20,562 bases of DNA from CAYZRY01 sp964481005 (GCA_964481005.1 CAYZRY010000015.1:1-20562); one strand, 5' to 3'. Positions 1 to 7,516 are shown, counted from the first letter of the stretch. Translations and numbers: made by a program. Notes: generated from the sequence alone by a model not told the origin.

Positions 1-2027
1 GTTGAATCTTTTTTGAAAGTTTTATTACAAACTCCTTCATTACCCGCTTTATCTTGGACGTAGCCATAGTATGTTACTCCAGTTGTATCTCCCGTATGAA
101 CGATTAGATCTGTCGAGTTATATAGAGCCGGCGACGTATTTGCTAGGCCCTTTTTTAATAGTCCACTGCGCTCATCATAATCCGATATCCGCGTTACCGT
201 TACATTCCCGACATACCATGCGTTTTCACCCACTGATCCCGCCAAGCTTACCACACACGTTGGGGCTACCGTATCTTTCTTAACGGTCGTTGCGCACGAA
301 CCAATATTCCCCGCTTTATCTAATACATATCCGGTATATAATTGTCCCGATGTATCCGTCGTTTGCGTTCTTGTTTTTGTCGTCCCTTCCCCCGAGACAT
401 GAAAGGCATGATCTCTTACTCCTGATAGGTTATCTCCGGTAGCATCATAACTTACTAAAACGTTACTCTTATACCAGTTCTCTACCCCTATTGTGCCGCT
501 TTGTTTTAACGAGCACGTCGGGGCCGTTTTATCTATATTACTTATATTAAACGCTCCAAAGCTCGTTTTATTCCCCGCTCGGTCACGTACTACCACCGCA
601 ACATTATTCGTATTTACTGTATATTTTCTTGCTGCACCAACCTGCCAAGTTGCTCCATTATCAAACGAGTAATCTCTTACCGTACTTAAAAGGTCAAACG
701 CTTCGACATAGACATTTAAATCTTGATTACTATAAAAGCCTGCTTGCTTACTTACTATCACTTCCACCCGCGTTAGTCGGGCTTCCTGACCATTACTAAA
801 GGTAAACTGCATATCGCTATAGCTCTTTTCTTCAAGTGGGATGCTCGCTTCTAAATAGCCACTTCCCAGCACTAAGCGGTTCTGCTCATTATTATTCTCA
901 TAAACGATAATCTCACTACCCGACGGGTTTGAACTAAAGAATAGTTTTACACCCCTTATTGCTCCATACTCCGCAATACGATTGTTTACACTTATTTTGT
1001 TCACCGCAAGGCTTGATAAATCCCCTCTGTTTGGATAGATTTGATATCCTAGGTACACGCCACTTATGGTCGGAGCTTGGTTATCGCGCTTTATCTCTAT
1101 CGCTGCATCTGCTCCGCCAATATTTTCGGCGTTATCTTTTCCATATCCATAAACGGCACTTATTCCGTCCTTAGCATCATAGGCTTTGAGTTTATTAAAG
1201 TTAGCCTTTGCACTTGTCCCCATTCCCCAAGTATTAACTCCACTTAACGCATCGCTTAAGCTCGTCATCTCTACTTTCGTTATTCCTCTACTCCAACCAT
1301 CTAACGCCTCACTCGAGTCCGTCGCATTAGTTATTTCTATGCCCACTACTGGCGATACTCTATCAACATAGGCATTTACTGGACATGCTCGCGTTTTACC
1401 CGCTTCATCCCTGATCGTTACATTCACTATCTGCCCACTTGTTGTCACTTTTTCATAAAATACATCTCTTAAGCAATTTACCCCATTACCGATACATCTT
1501 ACCCCGACCGTCACATTCTTGTTTGTCCAGATCGTGTTCTCAAGCTCGATTCCTCCGCAGCTTGGCGCCGCGCATGTGGTGCATACTGGCGTACTCGTAT
1601 ACGTTTTGCAATAGCCACTTTCATAGCCCGAACAAGACAGACACACTTCATAAGTTAAATCATAACTATTACTCTTCGTCGCTTCGTTTTTTATCACCAC
1701 AAAACTTTTAGTCACATCACAGTATTTTGGACTCGTCTCTGGATTTTCTAATCCATCCCTTATCATTCCCATACTTATAAAGTCACTAAGTAACATTTTG
1801 ACCGTGCGCCCCTTTTCAGGTAGAGAGCATGCTCCACCTTCTTCCGACATACACTCATTCATATACGATTTCGCCACCGTCTCCAAGGTCTTTTCATGCT
1901 GTCCATAGACACTCTTGCGCGCCGTTATTATATTGCGCGTTATCGCCTGTATTCCGATTAGTAATAATATTCCAATTATTATTACCACGCTCATTATCTC
2001 TAGTAAAGTAAAGCCTTTATTTTTCAC
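1..2027 (-). CDS. Prepilin-type N-terminal domain protein with tandem Ig-like modules (3' end outside window)
   Basis: The frame is open from a GTG at 2025-2027 to the window edge, giving 675 codons without a stop, so the C-terminus is missing. The GTG is chosen because GGAGGG lies 5 nt upstream and because the protein then begins with a class III leader: short basic head, cleavage site G5/F6, Glu at +5 (GFTLLE), then a hydrophobic helix to about residue 28. Such leaders are cut by prepilin peptidase and assembled by type IV pilus or pseudopilus machinery. After a Cys-rich region (about residues 60-200) come Ig-like modules. Two complete tandem ones start at Asp499 and Asp585 with a D-x-x-APTC pattern and close with DKAGN-x-G-x-C, and a third begins at residue 674. 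The gene is visibly richer in GC and in ACG, GCG and CGC codons than der and the genes beyond it. Surface display or adhesion is inferred. No pilus assembly gene is in the window. Confidence 0.85.
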   Translation of the reverse strand, partial: MKNKGFTLLEIMSVVIIIGILLLIGIQAITRNIITARKSVYGQHEKTLETVAKSYMNECMSEEGGACSLPEKGRTVKMLLSDFISMGMIRDGLENPETSPKYCDVTKSFVVIKNEATKSNSYDLTYEVCLSCSGYESGYCKTYTSTPVCTTCAAPSCGGIELENTIWTNKNVTVGVRCIGNGVNCLRDVFYEKVTTSGQIVNVTIRDEAGKTRACPVNAYVDRVSPVVGIEITNATDSSEALDGWSRGITKVEMTSLSDALSGVNTWGMGTSAKANFNKLKAYDAKDGISAVYGYGKDNAENIGGADAAIEIKRDNQAPTISGVYLGYQIYPNRGDLSSLAVNKISVNNRIAEYGAIRGVKLFFSSNPSGSEIIVYENNNEQNRLVLGSGYLEASIPLEEKSYSDMQFTFSNGQEARLTRVEVIVSKQAGFYSNQDLNVYVEAFDLLSTVRDYSFDNGATWQVGAARKYTVNTNNVAVVVRDRAGNKTSFGAFNISNIDKTAPTCSLKQSGTIGVENWYKSNVLVSYDATGDNLSGVRDHAFHVSGEGTTKTRTQTTDTSGQLYTGYVLDKAGNIGSCATTVKKDTVAPTCVVSLAGSVGENAWYVGNVTVTRISDYDERSGLLKKGLANTSPALYNSTDLIVHTGDTTGVTYYGYVQDKAGNEGVCNKTFKKDS
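9..533 (-). repeat. Two tandem Ig-like protein modules (86 and 89 codons)
   Basis: Within the prepilin-like gene, module 1 (533-276) and module 2 (275-9) share the same order of signatures: an opening Asp, then APTC about four residues on, a WY motif followed by N-V-x-V, a central region with D-x-x-SG, and a closing DKAGN-x-G-x-C followed by a Lys-Lys-Asp linker. The next module begins at 8-6. The two cysteines per module, one at the start and one at the end, could form an intradomain disulfide. Earlier, more diverged units open with similar D-x-x-(A/S)P motifs. Confidence 0.7.
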
Positions 2028-2082
2028 AATTGCCCTCCACCTATTCCACAGTAAAGCTATAACGTTATTATTTATCTATTTA

Positions 2083-2111
2083 ACTATATCACAATCACAG
2101 CTTTTATTCAA
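2083..2111 (-). promoter_or_regulatory. Sigma-A-type promoter of the prepilin-like gene
   Basis: On the minus strand TTGAAT (2106-2111) and TATAGT (2083-2088) are separated by exactly 17 bp. Transcription would start near 2076, about 49 nt before the GTG codon. The -35 box overlaps the end of the T-run of the upstream terminator, so the two units abut without spare sequence. Confidence 0.6.
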
Positions 2112-2138
2112 AAAAAACTCTACTTATCTGTAAAGTTT
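2110..2138 (-). terminator. Intrinsic terminator of the trxB relic, now downstream of der
   Basis: Minus-strand arms AAACTTTAC and GTAGAGTTT pair over 9 bp (one G-U) around a 6-nt loop and run directly into a stretch of T (eight in a row including the stem end). The stem includes the stop codon of the truncated thioredoxin reductase (2120-2122). It is the first terminator met by transcripts of the der operon. Confidence 0.75.
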
Positions 2139-2272
2139 TTTATATATTTAATAACCGCGATGCCAGCGTGCGCTCCATCTGAGACCGCTTTTGCTATCTG
2201 AGCAAGACCTCCCGTGCAATCACCAGAAGCAAAGATACCTGAAATATGCCTATCTTGTTCTGTTTTTAAACT
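2120..2272 (-). pseudogene. trxB: 3' remnant of a thioredoxin reductase-like gene
   Basis: A 50-codon open frame without a start codon ends at TAG 2120-2122. It carries the C-terminal signature of TrxB-type FAD/NAD(P)H disulfide reductases: GIFASGDCTGG, where the Asp contacts FAD, then QIAKAVSDGAHAG and a closing helix with KYIK. A complete enzyme has about 300 residues, so roughly the first 250 are missing. The frame overlaps the last 23 bases of der in a different phase, and upstream of 2272 it is closed by a stop. The 3' end, including its terminator, is intact. The codons (GCG, GGC, ATC) resemble those of the downstream prepilin gene more than those of der. It could be a deletion relic, a recombination scar or an assembly join. 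It is not expected to be functional. Confidence 0.85.
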
Positions 2273-3551
2273 CTATAATAATTGGAGTTCCTTCAAAATC
2301 AAAATTTTCTCTAAGTTTATTTTCTAAGTATCTTTCATAAGAGAAATGTACCAACTTTTTATCATTAACATGAAATAAAAATCTGGGTGGTTTTGTACCT
2401 GTTTGATTAGTGTAATATATTTTTAGTCTTTTTCCTTTATATGAAGGAGCTGGGTTTAACATCGCTGCTTCGATTACGACATCATTTAAGACACTGGTTT
2501 TTATTTCTCTTATTATATTCCCGGATACTTTGACTATCTCAGGCATAATGGTATGAATATTTTTTTTGCTTAAAGCACTGACAAAAACGACCGGAGCAAA
2601 AGTTGTAAACTGAAATTCTGCCCGTATGAGTTTTAGATAATCTTTGATAGATGGCTCTTCAACTGTATCCCATTTGTTGACAACAATGATTAGAGCTTTA
2701 CCTTTTTCAAGAACATAACCTGCTATATGTTTATCATGCTCGATGATACCTTCTTCAGCACTTATGACAAGAAGGCAAATATCACTTCGATCAATTGCTT
2801 GCATCGAACGAAGCAAACTGTATTTTTCAACATTGTCATATATACGACCTTTTTTACGCATTCCAGCAGTATCGATAACGACATACTCTTCTTTGTTATA
2901 GGTAAGGGTAGTATCAATTGCATCTCTAGTTGTTCCAGCTACATCACTAACTATTACTCTATCTTGATCAAGTAGTGCATTAATTAAACTACTTTTCCCT
3001 ACATTTGGACGACCGACAACAGAGAACTTTAAACGATTATCTTCTTTGAATTCTTTCTTTGGTAAACGTTCGATAATTGCTTCGTTAAGTTCATAGAAAC
3101 CTTCACTACTAGATCCACTAATTGGTATGTATGTTTCAAAACCTAATTCATAGAAATCATATTGATGTTCTAAATACTTTTTACTATCTATTTTATTAAT
3201 AGCGACAATGACATCTTTCTTACTCTTAAAAAGCATATCTCTAATAAAAAGATCACTACTACTTAAACCTTCTTTACCATCGACAACAAAAACAACTAAA
3301 TTTGCATCTTTAATAGCAATTTCAGCTTGCATTTTAATCTCTTCATTAAATCTTTCATCTTCAAGATCGATACCACCAGTATCAATAACATTAAAATGGT
3401 GATTTAAAAAAGTGCTTTGACCATAGATTCTATCTCTAGTTACTCCAGGCATATCTTCGATTATTGCTCTTCTCGCCCCAATCATCTTGTTGAATATGGT
3501 GCTCTTACCGACATTAGGTTTTCCTACCAGTGCTACAGTTGGCAAATTCAT
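2250..3551 (-). CDS. der: Ribosome biogenesis GTPase Der (EngA)
   Basis: Der is an essential double-GTPase factor for maturation of the 50S ribosomal subunit. The 433 residues show both G domains. The first has GKPNVGKS (10-17), DTGG (57-60) and NKID (119-122). The second has GRPNVGKS (180-187), DTAG (227-230) and NKWD (292-295). The C-terminal KH-like domain (about 350-433) includes the PPRFLFHVND stretch. Length is normal for the family. The ATG has an AGGTG ribosome binding site 7 nt upstream. It is the last gene of a unit starting at the promoter near 8250 and lies 19 nt after engB, another ribosome-assembly GTPase. Its stop codon is embedded in the trxB relic and there is no terminator of its own, so its natural downstream flank looks lost. 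The last residues (KNRTR) are a normal end for the KH domain, so the protein itself appears intact. Confidence 0.97.
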   Translation of the reverse strand: MNLPTVALVGKPNVGKSTIFNKMIGARRAIIEDMPGVTRDRIYGQSTFLNHHFNVIDTGGIDLEDERFNEEIKMQAEIAIKDANLVVFVVDGKEGLSSSDLFIRDMLFKSKKDVIVAINKIDSKKYLEHQYDFYELGFETYIPISGSSSEGFYELNEAIIERLPKKEFKEDNRLKFSVVGRPNVGKSSLINALLDQDRVIVSDVAGTTRDAIDTTLTYNKEEYVVIDTAGMRKKGRIYDNVEKYSLLRSMQAIDRSDICLLVISAEEGIIEHDKHIAGYVLEKGKALIIVVNKWDTVEEPSIKDYLKLIRAEFQFTTFAPVVFVSALSKKNIHTIMPEIVKVSGNIIREIKTSVLNDVVIEAAMLNPAPSYKGKRLKIYYTNQTGTKPPRFLFHVNDKKLVHFSYERYLENKLRENFDFEGTPIIIEFKNRTR

Positions 3552-3570
3552 ATAATCACCTCTTTCTTAA

Positions 3571-4158
3571 TTATTCATTTATTATATTTTCTATCTTATC
3601 TAAAATAACTTCTTTTCCCTCTTTAGTACTACTTGAGAAAAGAACGATATCGTCACCACTGACGAGATCTAGATGTTCTTTAAGTACTTTGAAATTCTTT
3701 TCTTTTTGACTAGATCCTACTTTATCAACCTTAGTAGCTACGATTGTAACTGGTAAATTGTGATACTTTAAGTAATTGTACATAAGTAAATCGTTTTCAG
3801 TAGGCTTATGTCTAAAGTCAATTAGTAAGAATACTCTCTTAAGTTCGGTACGATTAGAAATGTACTCTTCGACCATCATTCCAAACTTACGCTGATTTTC
3901 TTTGTTAGTACTAGCGTATCCATAACCAGGAACGTCAACTAAATAAAATTCATCGTTTATGACATAGAAGTTTATCGTCTGTGTCTTACCTGGTTTAGAT
4001 GAAATGTGAGCTAGGGCTTTACGTGAAGTAAGGGTGTTGACGAAACTACTTTTTCCAACATTACTTCGTCCAACCATTAAAAATTCTGGTAATTCATCAG
4101 TTGGATAATGACTGCGACGAACAGCAATTATACCGAGTTCTGCACTAGTTACTTTCAT
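3571..4158 (-). CDS. engB: Ribosome biogenesis GTP-binding protein YsxC/EngB
   Basis: A single-domain TrmE-Era-type GTPase needed for late 50S assembly. It has 195 residues, as in B. subtilis YsxC. Motifs: GRSNVGKS (30-37), the G2 region with SSKPGKTQT (53-61), DVPG (75-78) and TKVD (142-145). The frame is also open from a GTG at 4165-4167, but that codon sits inside the ribosome binding site AAGGTGA. The ATG at 4156-4158 lies 5 nt after that site and gives the family's usual N-terminus, MKVT. The start lies inside the 3' end of nrnA (14-nt overlap), which suggests translational coupling. Confidence 0.96.
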   Translation of the reverse strand: MKVTSAELGIIAVRRSHYPTDELPEFLMVGRSNVGKSSFVNTLTSRKALAHISSKPGKTQTINFYVINDEFYLVDVPGYGYASTNKENQRKFGMMVEEYISNRTELKRVFLLIDFRHKPTENDLLMYNYLKYHNLPVTIVATKVDKVGSSQKEKNFKVLKEHLDLVSGDDIVLFSSSTKEGKEVILDKIENIINE

Positions 4159-5101
4159 GACTCTCACCTTCCCTGTATGCCTTGCATACCTGTTCTAAAT
4201 CGGCTATTAACATATCTACTTCCTCGCTAGTTTTAACTCTAGCACCAGCAGCAAATTTATGACCACCACCGTTATATTTTTCAGCTATTTCATTGATGAT
4301 TGGTCCTCTAGATCTAATATTAAATTTAAATAGACCATTTCTTACATCTTCGGATATTGTCAGCCAAAGAATGACTTCTTCGATATTGTTATACATGTTG
4401 ACCATGTTACCAGCAGCACCTGAATCAACACCAAATTGATTTAGAATATCGTTACTGATATAGATGTAGGCCATTCCATTTTCACTAACCTTTAGATTTT
4501 GACTAATATATCCTTGAAGCCTAATTTCATTTAATGGTCTCATGTATATATTTGAATATAATCTTGAAATATTTAATTCATATTTATTTAGCAAATCACT
4601 AATAATAGAGAAAGTTTTACTTGTTGTCGAATAGAGAAATCTATTTGTATCGGCAACTATTCCCATAAAGAGAATTTCGGCAATATCTTGATCTAGTACT
4701 AAGTCAGTTGTTTTAATTAAATCGAGAACTAACTCTGAAGCTGAAGAAGCACTAGTATCGATATATTCAAGTCCGTCAAAATTATCGATAAGTGGATGAT
4801 GATCGATTTTAATTACTTCTTTGTAGATATCGATATCGGGACAATCAATTCTTTTTTTATCTGGTGTATCGACAACTATTAAGAGAGCATTATCCATTTC
4901 TTCATATTTATCAAGTTTTGGAAAATAGTTAAAACGAGGACTTCCATTACCGGTTGCCAGAACGTTTTTCTCTGGAAAAGTTCGGCGAATCGAATCTCTC
5001 AGTCCAACTTGACTTGCTAGAGCATCTGGATCGACACCAATATGTCTGACAATGTTGATGTTTTGATACTCTTTAATTTTTTTAAATATTTCGTTTTGCA
5101 T
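4145..5101 (-). CDS. nrnA: DHH-family NrnA: oligoribonuclease / pAp phosphatase
   Basis: NrnA degrades RNA oligonucleotides of 2-5 nt and dephosphorylates pAp, the by-product of sulfur and acyl-carrier metabolism. The 318 residues carry the DHH domain ligands H20 with DPD 24-26, D78 (VVDTP), DHH 100-102 and D151 (VADTN), then the DHHA1 domain with GGGH (278-281). The ATG at 5099-5101 is chosen over the in-frame ATG at 5132-5134. The internal start aligns end to end with B. subtilis NrnA from memory, and the upstream ATG has no ribosome binding site and would overlap the preceding gene. The chosen start has only a weak site (AAAGTGA) and lies 10 nt after the TGA of the AckA-like gene, so translation probably depends on ribosomes coming from upstream. 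Confidence 0.93.
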   Translation of the reverse strand: MQNEIFKKIKEYQNINIVRHIGVDPDALASQVGLRDSIRRTFPEKNVLATGNGSPRFNYFPKLDKYEEMDNALLIVVDTPDKKRIDCPDIDIYKEVIKIDHHPLIDNFDGLEYIDTSASSASELVLDLIKTTDLVLDQDIAEILFMGIVADTNRFLYSTTSKTFSIISDLLNKYELNISRLYSNIYMRPLNEIRLQGYISQNLKVSENGMAYIYISNDILNQFGVDSGAAGNMVNMYNNIEEVILWLTISEDVRNGLFKFNIRSRGPIINEIAEKYNGGGHKFAAGARVKTSEEVDMLIADLEQVCKAYREGESHESN

Positions 5102-5111
5102 TATTTCACTT

Positions 5112-6287
5112 TCATCTAATATATTTTTTGGCATCCATAGCCATCATCATATGTTCATCAGTAGGTACTACATAGATATCTAATTTTGAATTATCACTAC
5201 TTATTTTTGAGAACTGTGATTGAACTTTATTTTTAGTTTGATCTATCTCTATTCCAAGTGGATGTAGTTTTTCAATTATTCTTCGTCTAATTTCGATAGC
5301 GTTTTCACCGATTCCTGCAGTAAAACATAGCGCATCGACTTTACCAAGTTTGACATAGTATTCAGCAATGTAACTGATGACATAACCGATAAACATATCG
5401 ATAGCAAGCTGGGCTTTTTCGTTGCCACTACTGATGGCTTCGAAAACGTCTTTTACTTCGGAAGTTATCTCACTAACTCCAAGGAATCCTGATTTATTAT
5501 TTAAATCGTTCAATACTTCGATGACGCTTTTGCCGTCTCGCTGCATTATGTAACCAATAATTGATGGATCGATATCTCCACTGCGACTACCCATCATAAT
5601 ACCCGATAGAGGACTAAAGCCCATCGAAGTATCAATTGCTTGTCCTCCCTCGATAGCGGTTATATTACCACCATTTCCAAGGTGACAAGAGATTATATTG
5701 ACATCGCGTTTATACTCATCAAATATCTGACGATAAACATGACGATGACTAGTTCCATAGTATCCGTATTTTCTAACTCCATACTGGCTGTACCAACGAT
5801 ATGGAAGTGGATATAAATATTCACTAGCTTTCATGTTTTTGTAAAAAGACGTGTCAAAAACAGCGATAACTGGTCTATTCATATCTTTACTACGAAGCCT
5901 TTTGATGATGACACTGCTAAGTGGATTGTTAGTTGGATCAAATGAAGCTAACTGATTGATATCTGCTAGGACCTTATCGGTAACAACAACAGAGTTATCG
6001 TATAGCTCTCCCCCGTGAACAACTCTAACAGCGCCTGCGACAATCTCAGATTCATTACTGATGATAGAGCTGCTGATAAGTTTTTCAATTATCAAATCCA
6101 GAGCCATCTCATGATCTTTGATAGCAATATCTTGCTTAAAATCAAACTCATTATTAACAACACTATAGTTTGAGCCTTCTATTCCAATTCTATCAGCTTG
6201 ACCCCAAGCACTAAGGGCTAAAGTTTCAAGTTCATACAATTTAAAAGTTAAATTATTTCCCTGTGGATCTAAAGTAATTATCTTCAT
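5112..6287 (-). CDS. ackA-like: Acetate kinase-family (ASKHA) protein with altered phosphate-binding residues
   Basis: The 391 residues follow acetate kinase along their length: RVVHGG (88-93), FDTSF with the catalytic Asp (D145), GTSH (178-181), CHLGNGG (201-207), DTSMGF (219-224), GSRSGDIDP (233-241), GIGEN (345-349) and PTDE (375-378). Normal AckA converts acetyl phosphate and ADP to acetate and ATP. Here the N-terminal phosphate-binding motif is replaced without a gap: the family pattern NAGSSSLK reads DPQGNNLT (7-14), losing Asn7, Ser10, Ser12 and Lys14. The His of the APLHNPP motif is not present (ASFDPTNNP, 114-122), and the first His of FHGTSH is Tyr177. The fold, the Arg at 235 and the Glu at 378 remain. 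It may be a different kinase, a nucleotide-binding regulator, or inactive. It sits between thiI and nrnA in one operon. The ATG has AGAGGT upstream. Confidence 0.85.
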   Translation of the reverse strand: MKIITLDPQGNNLTFKLYELETLALSAWGQADRIGIEGSNYSVVNNEFDFKQDIAIKDHEMALDLIIEKLISSSIISNESEIVAGAVRVVHGGELYDNSVVVTDKVLADINQLASFDPTNNPLSSVIIKRLRSKDMNRPVIAVFDTSFYKNMKASEYLYPLPYRWYSQYGVRKYGYYGTSHRHVYRQIFDEYKRDVNIISCHLGNGGNITAIEGGQAIDTSMGFSPLSGIMMGSRSGDIDPSIIGYIMQRDGKSVIEVLNDLNNKSGFLGVSEITSEVKDVFEAISSGNEKAQLAIDMFIGYVISYIAEYYVKLGKVDALCFTAGIGENAIEIRRRIIEKLHPLGIEIDQTKNKVQSQFSKISSDNSKLDIYVVPTDEHMMMAMDAKKYIR

Positions 6288-6304
6288 GTCTACCTCTTTC
6301 TATC

Positions 6305-6343
6305 TTTATTATAATAAATATTAGTTGATATTACTATAATAAA
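6305..6343 (-). promoter_or_regulatory. AT-only intercistronic hairpin between thiI and the AckA-like gene
   Basis: Arms at 6328-6343 and 6305-6321 pair over 16 positions, with one G-U and one bulge, around a 6-nt loop. The stem takes in the thiI stop codon (6334-6336) and ends about 10 nt before the ribosome binding site of the next gene. There is no T-run after it, so it is a weak terminator at best. RNA processing or stability control of the operon transcript is possible. Such AT-rich pairing can also arise by chance. Confidence 0.35.
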
Positions 6344-7515
6344 TCATCAAATGAGTTTTCCACTTCACACACAGTAATAGTATTAACTTCTTTGATAGCT
6401 CTATATATCATATCGTCATAATCGATAAGTTTTTCGTATTCTTCGCACTTGTAAAGTTTTGGATGAATGACTGGATGTTTTGGAACAAAGAGACTACAAC
6501 AATCATCGTAAGGGATAATCGAAGTTTCATATGTATCTATTTTTCTAGCGATATCGATAATCTCTAGCTTATCTAAACAAGCAACCGGTCTAATAATCGG
6601 TATTGTCGTAACGGCATTGATTGCTTTCATACTACTTAAAGTCTGGCTAGCTACTTGCCCAACTGACTCACCAGTAACAAGAGCTAAAGCTTTTCTCTTG
6701 CTAGCTAGAATAGTAGCAATACGATACATCATTCTACGCATTATAGTAACCCCGTATTCAGCATCCATTTTACTATAGATAGCCTCCTGAATTTCTGTAA
6801 AGGGAATAACATGAACTTTGACCATGTTAGTATATTTACTGAGCCTTTTAGCTAGTTCCAATACCTTTTCACGAGCTTGCAAGCTAGTATGGGGTAATGA
6901 TTCAAAATAGATAGCTTCGAGGGCAATACCACGCTTTAATGCAAGATAACCTGCAACCGGGGAATCAATACCACCACTAAGTAAAAGCATACCCTTACCC
7001 TGAACACCAACTGGATAACCACCAAGTCCATGATTAGGTTTAGTATAGACATAGCTATGGCCACATCTCAGTTCAACATAGACAGTTAAATCAGGATTGT
7101 TAACATCTACTTTTGTCTTGAGATTTTTTAAAATAACCCCACCCATTTTTGCAGAAAACTCCATACTTGAAAGCGGGAAGTTCTTATAACTACGTTTAGT
7201 AATAACCTTAAATGTATCAAATTTTTCATCAGCAATTAGTTCAAGAACTTTCTTACTGATAGCATCAAAATCTGTTTCCACTTTTTCAGCGACAATGTAT
7301 TCAAATATTCCAAAAATTCTCGACATCTTATCTAGCACAAAAGATTCTTTTTCTTCAGGAAACTCAATATACATACGTGATATATCATTTTTTATAACGA
7401 TATCTTCGTCATTTAATTTATCTTTAATATTTTTATAGAGGGTCTTGATAAAGAAATTTCTATTTCCTTTTTTAATCGTAAGTTCCCCATATTTAATCAT
7501 AATTAACTTATTCAT
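6334..7515 (-). CDS. thiI: tRNA 4-thiouridine sulfurtransferase ThiI
   Basis: ThiI adenylates U8 of tRNA and inserts sulfur to give 4-thiouridine. It also feeds sulfur to thiamine thiazole synthesis in many bacteria. The 393 residues contain the N-terminal ferredoxin-like domain (1-60), a THUMP domain (about 60-165) and the PP-loop ATP pyrophosphatase domain with SGGIDS (180-185). The conserved Cys pair is in DDCCSLFVPKHP (337-348). There is no C-terminal rhodanese domain, as usual in Firmicutes, where a dedicated cysteine desulfurase supplies sulfur. No such desulfurase is beside it here, and no thiamine gene is in the window. The ATG follows GGGGA by 6 nt, and the pgsA-type gene's stop codon ends 1 nt upstream of it, so the two are coupled. 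Confidence 0.96.
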   Translation of the reverse strand: MNKLIMIKYGELTIKKGNRNFFIKTLYKNIKDKLNDEDIVIKNDISRMYIEFPEEKESFVLDKMSRIFGIFEYIVAEKVETDFDAISKKVLELIADEKFDTFKVITKRSYKNFPLSSMEFSAKMGGVILKNLKTKVDVNNPDLTVYVELRCGHSYVYTKPNHGLGGYPVGVQGKGMLLLSGGIDSPVAGYLALKRGIALEAIYFESLPHTSLQAREKVLELAKRLSKYTNMVKVHVIPFTEIQEAIYSKMDAEYGVTIMRRMMYRIATILASKRKALALVTGESVGQVASQTLSSMKAINAVTTIPIIRPVACLDKLEIIDIARKIDTYETSIIPYDDCCSLFVPKHPVIHPKLYKCEEYEKLIDYDDMIYRAIKEVNTITVCEVENSFDDLL

Positions 7516-7516
7516 A

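Noticed and set aside
2059..2068. 10-bp palindrome ATAACGTTAT in the leader of the prepilin-like gene
   Set aside because: It is short, does not extend beyond 10 bp, and is expected by chance in AT-rich DNA. No function is claimed.
71..2133. Several open frames of 60-90 codons on the + strand across the left 2 kb
   Set aside because: They all lie opposite the continuous minus-strand prepilin/Ig frame, use unlikely residue compositions (rich in Leu, Ser, His, Pro) and lack ribosome binding sites. They are mirror frames of the real gene.
4159..4167. GTG start for EngB at 4167
   Set aside because: The GTG is part of the ribosome binding site AAGGTGA. The ATG at 4158 gives the usual 195-residue protein.
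5112..5114. UGA read as tryptophan (mycoplasma code)
   Set aside because: TGA ends the AckA-like gene and the symporter at sensible places with coupled next genes, and tryptophans inside conserved motifs use TGG.
5102..5134. Upstream ATG for NrnA overlapping the AckA-like gene
   Set aside because: No ribosome binding site, and the internal ATG at 5101 matches the B. subtilis NrnA N-terminus without extra residues.
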